Origin: Dysidea avara
Lineage: Eukaryota > Porifera > Demospongiae > Dictyoceratida > Dysideidae
Assembly (NCBI RefSeq): GCF_963678975.1
Contig: NC_089281.1
Coordinates: 10,503,277 to 10,567,276, forward strand
Length of the DNA stretch: 64,000 nt
Direction: 5' to 3'
The translations under genes were made by a program, and so were the position numbers. Positions 24,101-36,100 of this stretch are shown one piece after another. Position 1 is the stretch's first letter. Every line of letters begins with the position of its first letter. The notes under the pieces are model-generated. The model saw only the letters and a list, made by a program, of their open reading frames with translations. It was not told the origin of the DNA and ran no database searches.

Positions 24101-24961
24101 AATGGAAATGACACAATTCTCATTGATGATAAATTCTTAGATAAGGATTTTATGAAAGTTCGTCTCTACCAATGCTTCTATGAAGCCCGTGATAAAAGGA
24201 TGTGTTATATTATTGAGGAAAAATTTTGTAATAAAATTTTATGCTTAGCAGGCACTATGCTGTCACTCAATGTCATACAGGCAATCACAACATCACTGAC
24301 TTGCTCATCTATAAAGCATTGGAGAGAGCTCCAGTTGAGTAAGTGTTCCATACATGATTCTGGAATTAGATTACTACATCGTAGTCTGAATGGTAGTGGA
24401 GTTATTATTGACCAAATATGGTTGTATAATAATGGTCTTACATCATCTTCAGATGGTCTGCTTTGTGATATAGTAAATAACTGTAAAGTGAAGGTTCTGG
24501 GCATTAGTGAAAACCAAGGTGTTGGAGAAACAGATAAATTGGTAGCAGAGTTGCTAACACACTCATCCTGTGTGCTAGAGACAATCCACATGAGTTATAA
24601 CAAGTATTCAACTACCACTTGGGTATTTCAGCTCTTTACTTCTCTAATGACCAATAAATCACTGAAGGTTCTTGTGATTGTGGGTAATAATATTAATGAT
24701 GAAGGGTGTAGTATTATTAGCAAAGCTTTAACAGTTAATAACACCCTGAGAGCTTTGTACATGTGGGGTAACCCAATCTCAGGAGAAGCCTGCCAAGACA
24801 TTGTTGGTACTCTTGCGGACAATGATAGATTACAACTGCTAGTGCTCCCAAAGTTTAATGAAGGTGTTACCAAAACAATCCTTTTACTACAAAAAATAGT
24901 TAATGAAAAACGAAGTAACAGAGGATGTAATATAAAGATGGAAATTTGCTTTTCAAAATAG
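21175..24961 (+). CDS. NLR innate immune receptor: Death-NACHT-LRR (5' end not found)
   Basis: Two exons fit together: 21175-21432 and 22671-24961, both bounded by GT-AG and joined in phase 1. The GTG at 22670 is therefore not a start; it is the intron's last base plus exon sequence. Exon 1 encodes a Death-fold domain (SRWRELGVVLGLTSSQLDII, RVMLRKWLRLDP, TWNKLADAV). Exon 2 (763 codons) holds a NACHT NTPase: Walker A GAPGIGKS at residues 122-129 of that exon, Walker B LLLDGYDE at 201-208, sensor-like LIVSSRPH near 233-240, and a winged-helix region FIHFSVQEFLAAY near 430. The C-terminal about 200 residues carry leucine-rich repeats of the NLR type. Such proteins oligomerise on ligand sensing in the cytosol; partners are unknown. 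Exon 1 opens in phase 2 so at least one upstream exon with the Met is missing. Confidence 0.9.
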
Positions 24962-25190
24962 GAGCTTTTTATATATCTGCAGTTACAAAGCAAAGAAAGT
25001 ATTTACAACCAGTAATTTTGTAACCAATGTACATACATATTAATATTGTCTGTACTTTAAGTACTATATATTTTATATAGTGGTGATAACAGAATTATCA
25101 TGCATGTAATATTAACGTGAAATTTGAGTACCAATCATATCATTGCAACTTTTTGACAAAAGTTGCAATGTTATGATTGGTACTCTGAAT
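24962..25190. repeat. 3' flank of NLR gene with perfect-stem hairpin
   Basis: 25128-25187: GAGTACCAATCATA, TTGCAACTTTT, short loop, AAAAGTTGCAA, TATGATTGGTACTC. One of the cleanest inverted repeats in the window, about 30-nt arms with one short interruption. It may be a small MITE or could fold in the transcript tail. Confidence 0.6.
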
Positions 25191-25432
25191 CAGGGGCGGT
25201 GGAGCAGGCTAAAGAGTGGGGGGGCAGGCCAGCTATAAATTGAAGACCAAAAACAAAAAAGGTCATCACCTGCTCATGATAGCTGCTCTCCACCAACTAT
25301 ATCTATATGTATAATTACACATACGTAGCTAAGTAGCTCGCTACACTGCTCTATTAGAGTATCTCGATCTTTTCTTCCAAAGATTGCCCCATAAAAGTGG
25401 GGGGGGATGGCCCCCTGTCTCCACCGCCTATG
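25191..25432. mobile_element. hAT-like MITE with 8-bp target duplication
   Basis: Ends CAGGGGCGGTGGAG and CTCCACCGCCTATG; flanked by the exact 8-mer CTCTGAAT at 25183-25190 and 25433-25440. Contains a CTCTATTAGAG motif at 25343-25373. Non-coding, 242 bp. Confidence 0.85.
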
Positions 25433-25838
25433 CTCTGAATGTTATTAAAAATCTTTGATGCAATTGTGGGTGACATGTAAACTAATATTATGGGGAAGAG
25501 TGTTCATGTAACAAAATCAAATGGTAATATGTTTTTTGCCAAAATCCTAATAGAACATATACCTAAACACCACCTTAGGAAGCTCCCCCAACAAAAATAA
25601 GCATTAGAAGTGAAGTTTTGGTCCACTGGAAAATATGCCAAAAGGAAAAGTACAAGCAATGTTGTTGTGTACCACTGTGTACTTGACTTATTGTGACAAG
25701 CATGCATGTATATCAGAAGTCATACTACTGCTGACCTCAGCATGCTATATTCTTCCTTATAGTTGGATTATCAAAGCTGTATATAGTACAAAGTACAATC
25801 ATTGTAAGGAAACAATACAGCTACTGTACATGGCTACT

Positions 25839-26111
25839 CAGTGGCGGATCTAGAAATTTTCAGAGAGGGTTTCAGGTTTCACTCAACTTCAGCCTAGCTG
25901 TAAGTCGAAGACCAAAAAAAAAGCTCGCCAACTGCTGTTGAACACCGTAATGGCGATTTCAAAGGCAAAAGTATGAAGTTTTTGCCAGTCTATGTATAAC
26001 TCCTGGTGATTTTATCACTCACATGACGAGTCATAAATAAATTAGGGGCGTGTGCTATTTTCAAAGGCGGTTTCAGCTGAAACCATTACAACCCCCCTGT
26101 ATCCGCCACTG
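25839..26111. mobile_element. MITE with CAGTGGCGGATCTAG ends
   Basis: Left end CAGTGGCGGATCTAG; right end TATCCGCCACTG. GGTTTCAG at the left and CAGCTGAAACC at the right extend the symmetry. About 270 bp, non-coding. Very similar end sequence bounds 39388-40304. Confidence 0.65.
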
Positions 26112-26233
26112 CTACTATCTTGATATACTGTACATGTTTAATTAGTACTGTGTAATATCAAGCACCATCAGCATATCTTATTATCATGTTAGCTATCCAT
26201 AAGTGGATTTATAAAAAGTAAACAAACTAGTGT

Positions 26234-26543
26234 AAAAATAATTTTAAAAACTAAAACATGGGAATAGAGATCGCTGAAGTAAAGAAACAAGAGTCAAACA
26301 AGCCAGCATGTTAATCGCACAAAGATCTCTATTTGGACTGAAATACACATTTATATCAGAAGCATTCCCAGTACTTATCTGCCCATGCTTTATACATAGC
26401 CACTGCTTTTTCCTTAGTCTATAGCTACCATATCTGTTGAGTCCAAATAGAGATCTCTGTGTGTTTAACATGCTGGCTTGTTTGACTATTGTTTCTTACT
26501 ATTTTCAGCAATCTCTATTCCTATGTTTTAAAATTATTTTTGT
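26234..26543. mobile_element. Foldback element with about 110-bp arms
   Basis: AATAATTTTAAAAACTAAAACATGG at the left is mirrored by CCTATGTTTTAAAATTATTTTT at the right; further in, AGCCAGCATGTTAA pairs with TTAACATGCTGGCT and AGATCTCTATTTGGACT with AGTCCAAATAGAGATCT. The spacer is about 100 nt. Non-coding; it lies 0.6 kb downstream of the ankyrin-JmjC gene. Confidence 0.8.
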
Positions 26544-27162
26544 TTATATACACAGAGCTTTGTTCTATTACTCTAATAGAACATATATATACACTGGTTG
26601 ACAAAATACTTTAATTAAAAGTCATTTTGACATTAGGATAATCAACTAGCTGTTTGGATAATTGTATCAGGTTATCATAAGCATAAAACTAATGTTTTAA
26701 ACTGTTCATGGTGTATACTTGAAGCTTAGAATTACAATATGTGTATGTGTAGGTACTCTGTACAAAGTAAGTTAATGTCCTAAAGCAATCATGCTTATGA
26801 ATGCTAAGAAATACAAGTGCCAAATTTGATTGTTGGTGAAAAAGTGATATTTATAAAAAAAAAAAGAGAATGTAGTAGTTCCATTTTAGAAACATGAGGA
26901 CCTATGGTGTTCCACCCCTAGTTAGTATCCAATCATAGTATATTTACGGATAAAGCCTGTTTAGGAATAACTGACTCTATTCACTGTCCCACATGCCACT
27001 ATATTCACTCAATACAGAACTGTGCATGGTCACATAAACTGTTCTATATGGAGAATATATACAACACTGTTTTCACCTTGATCCTAAGTTTTTTATACAA
27101 TATTATAAGTTAATCACCATATACTTCACTGAAGGCCTTTTAAATATATTTGCATTTCATTA
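26544..27162. other. 3' flank of ankyrin-JmjC gene
   Basis: No gene or strong repeat was seen except a small palindrome TGTTCTATTACTCTAATAGAACA at 26561-26583, a variant of the CTCTATTAGAG motif. It presumably includes the 3' untranslated region of the minus-strand gene ending at 27163. Confidence 0.35.
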
Positions 27163-30100
27163 TCATTGAAATTCATAAGCAAAACCAATAGAGTGTTCTT
27201 CATTGACAACAGCATGTCCCCAGTTATCAGGAATGTACAACACGTCACCTGGTAATTGTATACATTCTATAACATCAGTGTTATTATAATGAGTGATCCA
27301 ATCCTGTACATGTTGGATACTAAAGAATGCTTTGTTGGGTGGCCACAAGTACCAATGCTTTACTCCATACACTAAACCATTGATGGCATCTCTGTGGAAA
27401 TGTGGAGGTGATCCTGACCCTTTCGGACCTATGCAGTTGATATAATAGTGATGGTTTTAGGACAGTATAAACACCACAAGCCTACTAACTACAAGATACA
27501 TGGGTGCAATAACATAATTGATCCATTACTTATACTGACCTAATATAAACTGACTAAGACTAATAGAAAAGTTAGACAACATCTTTGGTACAGGAGCATC
27601 TGATGCTAAATTAGAGTATTGTTGTAGCAAGTGAGCGTCAAACAGATATGGAGGATATCTGTGCGGGAAAATGCAAGACAGGATTATGTAATGGAACAAA
27701 TGTTTACTTACTTCATTACAGCCATCTTGTCAAAATCTTCAATAAACTGGGATAATGTAGTACGATATTTATTGTGAAAACCATATAGTTCAGCATAAGG
27801 AATGTCACTGAGTTTTACAACAATATCACCATACCTATAGTACATATATGGAAATTATTGCCTCTATACTCAGAGTATCTGCACCCAGAATATGCTACTA
27901 GATAATCAACTAAATACCTTTTGATGAAGTCATGTTTCTTCCAGTTAGTCCATGCTGGCCACTCAAATAAAATGTCCTTGAACACTGCAGGCTGATTGTT
28001 AGGATAGTGATACAGTTCAAAATCTTTAAGATCCACAGGACGATAAGTACTAAATAATAACGATAGATTAGTTGTATGCTGTTCACAGTGCCAACAATGT
28101 GTTTGACTACTCCAATAGAGTAATCAGGTTTTATAACACATACATATGTAGCATTGGGTTAAAAAATCTAAATCCTTTGAGCCAGCAATACATCCAACAA
28201 CATCTCTGAGAACAAGAAAGTAGTAATCGTTATTTTGGTTGCCCATCAAAATGTTCTGTGGATTAGGTGATTACAATAATAGTTCAGTACTGCAGCAGTG
28301 ATCAAGAAGCATAGTAGCATATATTTACTACTTTTTTATTATTAAAGAATAACATACCACACATCACACATCTTTCTTCCAATGTAGTAATTAGTGCACC
28401 AGCCACTATCCAAGTACTGATCAATAGCGTAGTCTGTTGCATAGCATTGCTTAGCTGTTTCAAATAATATTATGTTGTTATTTTCACATGTATTTATTTT
28501 GGTTGGTAGAATCAGCCTGGTTGGTATAGTGGACTGTGATTGTAGCTCCATCACAGTTTGATGGTGACCACTATTAGCTGCCATTTGTATTGGTGTTAGT
28601 CCATATTTATTGTGTTGGTGGGTAGGACAACCAACTGTTATCAACATCCTGTGTGTTATGAACATGCAATAAACACTCACGCATCTATGACCTCCAAACC
28701 TAATACACTACTGTAATTTAAATTTATCTTTGCGTAAAAAATGTACAGTTATTTGGGGCTAGAAAAATATCAAATAACTAGTATTAGAATCAAGAGTAGG
28801 GAGCTGACTTCTCGCAGCACTGGAAAAAATATTGTCTGTAATGTTTGGTGTGTTGTAGTTCAAAGGTAATAGCCACACAGGCTGAAACTTTGAACCTTGA
28901 ATTAAACAAAGACATGGCCACAGTTGTATAAAAATAGTTAGAGTAAAATTGTTACTTTAAGTTTTGTATATGAAATTTGTTTCACAACAAAGAAAGAGAA
29001 TTGTGGTACAGACTAACATTAATGTATATACAGTGGTATCTAGATTATCTGGCTTGACAGAGCACAGGATTACTGCCTGCTGCTCAACTAAGGATGTGCA
29101 TTCCAATATTAGAAAGCAAAAAAATCTATCTATAGAGGCTGATTTACTTTTTATGCTGTACTGTAAATACAGTGACTGCTTTATTAGAGTATTTGACGGT
29201 TGTATTAGAGTATCTACTAGACCCACCCCTAGATATGCCACTGTGTGTGTACCTCACTAATTCCAATCTTCCTGAGGCAGCAGCAATATGTAGAATTGTG
29301 TTATGGTGATTATCTAAAATACTTTCACAATGAAAGTGTTTGCCAAGTTGCTCTATAATCATCATTAGGTCACTGTGTCCTATCACTCTAGTGAGGTCCT
29401 CAAGTGAGAGATAATCAAGCTGTAATGACTGAAAATATCATCCATTATTGGCTGTGTAATACATTACTATTAGATATATAGTACATTTATACTTAATAAA
29501 AATAATAAAATGATACTGCATGGGTGTATTATTATCAGTGCATTGACAACTTGCTAGCCACCACAATATCGCTCATACACTTGACAAAACTTGGAGCAAA
29601 GAATCAAACTAGGGTCAAATAATATGGCCTCAAATATTATATGGAGGTATGTATATAATATTATATAACCTAATTAATTAAAGAGGTTGTAAAGTGAATG
29701 TTTGGAACCTATTTTGTGTTCACTAAAATGAGGTGGTATTAAAGATATGGCAAAATATTCTAATACATAGCAAATACTACTGTATGGATCAAGATTCTAA
29801 CTAATTTATCTAATTGTGTTGATAAAGTTCTATACTTTAGATATCAGCTACAATGTTTTATTTATTTATTTATTTATTAATGCTTTACAGCACAAGTGCT
29901 GAAGGTCTGTAGGACACCTGGTCCTACAGCCTGCTCAAAGACTTTAGCTACATAAGGTGTGTTTGAAAAGTTGGAGAAAGGAGAAAAAATCCATGACTTA
30001 TCTGAGTTACTCTCTAGAATTCCTATGGATATAATTACATGAAAATAACAAGGAGAAAACATCCTGACCACCTGGTAGACTCCTGTAAGCGTTCGAGCGT

Positions 30101-33100
30101 AAATTGGATGGCTGCAGGTTCAAGGCCACCAAGGTCCAGTCATGGATTTTTTCTCCTTTCTCCAACTTTTCAAACACACCTTATGTAGCTAATGTCTTTG
30201 AGCAGGCTGTAGACCTTAAAGCATTAATAAATAAATAAATAAAACATTGTAGCTGATATCTAAAGTATAGAACTTTATTAACACATTTAGTTAGAATCTT
30301 GATCCATACAGTAGTATAATGTATTCATCATGACTTTATTTACCTTTGTCCTTGTTTATGTCCCATTTCTATCTCTACTACCAAAATAAATGTTGATTCA
30401 TGAGTAGCATGTAATGGCCAGTACAGTTTACCATCAAATGACAAATACAACAAGTATCCATGCAAAAACAGCCAAGCTGTATAAAAAGGGTAAAAGCCTG
30501 GGTGAAAAAAGTTGTGAAATCAAAGGTGGCAGCCAAATCATGCTAACAATAATACAGTTTAATCATGCACAGCCATTATTAAAATTTATTATTAACATCA
30601 TTGCAGCCATTTCATGGCCGCCACCTAAATTTCACAACTTTTTTTGCCCAGGCTTTCGGAGGCCACACCCCTTTTATACAGCTTGGCTGTTTTTGCATGG
30701 ATTTCACTTCTTTTGTACCCCAAAGCCAATCATAAACTGGCTTTGAGGCTTGTTTTTACACACATCATTGTTCTTCTTATCTATATACAGATACAGTGAT
30801 GATGATATAAGACAAACTAATGCTCCACCAATACGGATAATATCTACCGATCCAATACAAAAGCCAAAGGATCTATGTTAATACTGATGATATTATTGCT
30901 CTATAATTTTGTGCTTGCTTGTTCATGGTTATATGGTTTAATACAACATCAATATCGTGTCCTGTACAAAAACTCCAATAGCAGCTTGTGGTATATTTTT
31001 GATATACTACAGCAAACTAGCCAATAGAATCAGTATATCACTTGTACATTTGATATATGCATCTGATTGGCTAAAATTTTTTGATAGTGTTTAGTTGTTT
31101 TACCAGTTAGGCATGTCCGACTTGACAACTGCTGGTACCATAGTAACCAATACCTGTTACCTAGCAACAACATCGTTGCCTAGCAACTGTTGTTGCTAGG
31201 TAACCACTACTGATTTTAGAAATGATTTTGACACCATAGCAACGGTTGCTAAGCAACCACCAAAAAGCATGTAACTAGGTCAGGTTTACATTTTGTTGCC
31301 TAGCAACAGTTGCTATGGATTGTTGGACCGATTTTCAAGAAGATTGCAGGCTGCAACACATGTGCATACTCCTTGAGCATGCTAATCGCAAGGAATTACT
31401 TACCAGTACTAATAATGGTGTAAAAACATTAGAAATTGCTGTTACTGGTTCCAAGTGGGAGACGAGATGTCGTATTAACATATTATACTACAGATATCAT
31501 GGTATTCGAAATATATACCAAAAGATATACATATTTAGGAAAGGGTGCCATAGAGGCGAATTCGCCTCGCACTATAACATCTTTTCTAAGTTTGTATATC
31601 TTTTGGTATATATTTCGAATACCATGATATCTGTAGTATAACATATACATATACCCAGATATTATATATATATATATATATATCAGAAACTTGTCTATAT
31701 ATATATAACTACTAGTAGAAAAATATGCATCAGACTGCATGCTGTGGTAGCCACATACTCAATAGTCATACATACAGCATTAGCCATGCATGTATTACAT
31801 GCACAATACCTTTATGTATTCTAAATTGAGTAACTGTAGCACTTGTTTGCTAGATGATGGAATTTGTGAACTGTTTACTAAAAGTTTAGCATAAAATCTT
31901 GCAAATCCTGCCGCCTTGCTTCTGGCTGCTGCATGTAGAGCTGTATCACCATTGGTATCTTGTGATGTAAGACAATCCAGTACACTACATGTGGCACATT
32001 CAATGTCAAGTGCTGCACTTGCATTATACACTAAATTCTCTCCATTGGGCAAAACAGGGGCAACAACAAACAATGACAATGAACATATATGGTGATGTAA
32101 CACTTTCACACTTCAGATCAAAGGAACTGCCTGGGCTACATTTTGTATGTAGCCCAGCTAGCGGGCTACATACGAAATGTAGCAGGGCTACAACTAGGCT
32201 GTTTTGACATATAAGGAAGATCAGGGGTGAATGTGGTAATTACAACTATTATGCAATACTTTGAAGTTGTATTTAAAGCCTTAAATCAATCAGTTTAAAG
32301 CCTTTGAAGTTACTTCATGTATTTGAGAGTACCTTTGATGTACTTGAAAGTGCTTTGGTATAGTTTCAAAAAAGTTTTAACTATAGCACTAGCACTTACC
32401 ATGCAAGATTTTCAAAATGTTTAAGAAACCTATATCCCCAAGAGATAGTTTTTATTGTGGGATTCAGTTTGTCTCAATTGAGAACCACAGTAGACTCAAT
32501 TGTAAGCCACATGAAACTCACAATGTAAAGTGCATCTTGCCTATATAGGTTTTATACACATTTTAGTAGTTTTTAAAAGAAAGAAACACTTAACAACACA
32601 AATAGGCAGATCAAAGGCATTATTCCTTTGATCTGCCCAGATCAAAGGTATTATTTCTTTGATCTACCCATGCAAAGTGTTACATATTAGCTGTAGCATG
32701 GAGCATTCGGGCTTTGCCTGATATGTACGCCCTCTGCCCTTGGGCAGTCGGGCATACATATCAGGCAAAGCCCTCATGCCCATGTTACAACTATTACTTG
32801 TAGTATATAGTTATGTGTCTTTTATGTAAGTTGCCATTGATATGCCATCTAACTTAAAATGAAGGGGAGAGTGTGCTTTATTTTCCACAAAGTATGTGAG
32901 TTTGTTTTTTCTTTGTTAGGCATTAAAGAACAATTTGCTAGTTTCTGTGGTGTCATTGTTGAGAGCTCTCTTAGTGGGTCATTCCAGTGTCATTGTGGCT
33001 TGTGGCACATTCAGACACGTAAAACAAAGAAATGGCTATATGCATACATATGCTTGTAACTACAGTACATGATCATTCTCAGACTTAAATACTGTGCTCT

Positions 33101-36100
33101 ACCACAAATTTAGAATTTCAGCTTGGCTACTTACTGACTACACCTCAAGCTAGTAACAACTGAGCAGTCTTTATATACTTGAATAGCTACAGTAGCCTAG
33201 CTTGTTCAGTTTTCTTGTCCAGAGGCAACATATTTTGCTACCAAACAGGTTTTAAAGAGCAAAGTCAAAATGTACGTAACTCACTATCAATCACCCTATT
33301 CTGCTAAACACTGTTAGCTACACTGAAACCTCTCTAATCTGACACCTTTGTAATCCAGAATACCTCTATAATCTGACATTGTTTTGTATACCAAAAATAC
33401 TTTTTCTATGTGATACTATCTCAACATCCTTGCTATTCTGACACAGTTTTCTTATCCCAGTGAGTATCAGATTATAGAGGTTTCACTGTACCAGTTTTCT
33501 CCCAAATACAACCAGACACTGTGGAATTTCAAACACAAAACTGCATATTATTTGCTGATATACAACTCCAGGTTCATAACTAAAGTACCATACTTACCTG
33601 TGTAAAATAGAAAATATAGCATTCAGGTGTGATCTCAAGTCCTAATATACGTAGCACTCAACTTTAATTTGTATTGCATTTGCCACAGTGCTTTAACATA
33701 GAATTAACTTTATATATATGCATGGATGAGATTATTTTCCATAAATGCAGTTGAGGTGTGAAGTGGGCTTAATAAACTACTAACTGTACTTTATATATGT
33801 AAATGCCCTGGAACTGTGAAAAGGCTAGTACACTTTATATACATATTTCAAAAATTTGGAATTTATAACTAGAGTAGGGACCATAGCACATCGATAAAAA
33901 GTGCTGAAACAAGCTGGAGTAGTGCACAATATTAAATCACAGTAAAACAATAAGAAGTGTTATATCCCTACTGTAGGGATAGGGATATAACACTTCTTAT
34001 TGTTTTACTGTGATTTAATATCGTGCACTACTCCAGCTTGTTTCAGTACTTTTTATCGATGTGCTATGCCTCTGTAGGGATATAACACTTCTTATCGTTT
34101 TACTGTGATTTAATATCGTGCACTACTCCAGCTTGTTTCAGTACTTTTTATCGATGCCTACTCTAATTATAAATTCCAAATTTTTTGAAATACTTGTTTG
34201 TTAACTTTTTTTGTAAATAATATTATTATGTGCATTTGAAATGGCGCTGCATGCCCCAGCTATATCGTCTGAAAAGTGAAGTATCCATTACGCTTCATTG
34301 TCAGTTATGTTCAACCCATTACGTCCATGAAGAATGCATTGAATGTACTGTGGTATGCCAAAAGGCACCTCTTGGGCTGAAGTGATGTTGAACCGTGAAA
34401 AAATCAAGCCCGTAGCTTTAGCCATTATCGAGTTATGCTTGTCTGAAGGCATCAGGCAGTCAGTCACACAGTCAGTAGAAAATTCCATTTAATAAAAAAA
34501 TTTAAAATTCCATAGCAACTTGTTGAAAGCATTCTGAAAACTTTTTTGGGCTTAGTTTTACCTAACCAATACTGCCTCATCATTGTCTGGAAAATTGAGG
34601 CTGTTTTTTGGATGATTTATTTCATGGGCCATGCCTACTCCTTTGTGGTCCCTACTAATGATACACTTCAATCCAATGGAAAAGTTTAATAAATAATTTA
34701 AAGCATTGCTTTGCTCATAATACGTATATGAAAAATAATAGCACACAGTACTAGGCCTTGATGTTAATATAGCATTCAGCTTTGCCTTGTGCTTATATTA
34801 GTTTCCATGAAACAGTCACAACAATGCTTTAACATAATTATACATAATGCATAGTAATAATTACATGCAACACTGCAACTAACAGAAAATCCACTAATAT
34901 TTGTGACCCAGTCTGGGAAAACTGGTCTTATCACCTATTTAAAAGTATCGAGAAATCAAGTAGCCAACAGCTAAGTTTCCTGCCATTTTAGATAGTTTTA
35001 AACTGAGGTTGACTGTATAAAGTGAGCTCCAAGAGGGGTTGGTGGTGGGAGCCTGGAAGGAGGGCAAGAAGCTGTTTAAAAAGTTGAAGAGGAAGACGTA
35101 GGAATGAATTTGGTCAGGCCATTCAGGTATCAAAACTGGCTTAAATAAAAGAAAATTTATAGCACAGGTCTTTATTCAACACCACGGAGCAGTACAGCCA
35201 CATACAACCACCCCCAGGTTGAACAGAGCTCCATTAAGGCCCCACACCACACATACATATCACCACTGGGCTTGGGAAATGCAGCCAGCAAAGCAGACCA
35301 CTCAAGTCTAGCTGATTTTGATTGTGAAATTTGATAGTTTATTCATGTAGCTTTGTGTTCTTGGTGAAAAATCAAATCTACTGACATGGGTGATAAAACC
35401 GGTTTTTCCAGATCCAGTCACATTTGTATTATACTTAGAATCAGCTGTAGTTATTTCACATTAACAATGTGCTACTACACACTAGAATTTGAATTTTCCA
35501 TGCCCTGGTTTGTACTTGTTAAGCTGACATAGAGCTATGGGAGGTCAATAATGTATGTTAAGCTTAAGTCAGCACCCTGCTCTTAAGTGTTAATGCTGAT
35601 GCACTGAATATCTGTGGAAATCTGGGAATAGAGTTTTTGTTTGAAAGCTTTACATCATCTTACCAGGAAATTCTATATCTTCCTTTTTTTACAGTGGTGT
35701 AACAAATCTCAATTCGGTACAGCATTTTTCTAGCTTACATATCTAAGTGTTTATATAGAACTTACTCTTTTTCATCAGATTCCTTCAAAAGAATATCCAA
35801 TGCTTTCACATTACGATAATGCACAGCATAATATAGTGGACACCCCAGAGTGTGTAGAGTAGTGTGGTTCATTAAATATCCAATTACATCCTAAAGATAC
35901 AATGCAAGTTCCAGCTGTCAAGTATTGTACACAATATGCGGTACATTATAAACTGTAGCTACATATCAATACTGTTTATAAAAGCCTAGCACGAGCATGA
36001 AACCCTATTACATTAGCTAACTAAATACTGGAGCTAAATAAGCAATTAAATACTATGCAAAGACACAATGCAAGTAAGATTTACTCTAACAAGACATACA

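Noticed and set aside
24205..24993. Minus-strand ORFs of 121-128 residues
   Set aside because: Shadows of the NACHT-LRR coding frame on the opposite strand.
31315..31450. Plus-strand ankyrin-like exon (LEHANRKELLTSTNNGVKT)
   Set aside because: Short, weak match, opposite strand to the ankyrin gene, and no splice partners found; may be chance or an inverted fragment.
33575..33645. Extra ankyrin exon between 32.0 and 35.8 kb of the JmjC gene
   Set aside because: An AG-bounded 44-nt stretch with a good GTAAGT donor exists, but entering it in the phase left by exon 2 gives a stop; phases fit better with a direct exon 2 to exon 3 junction.
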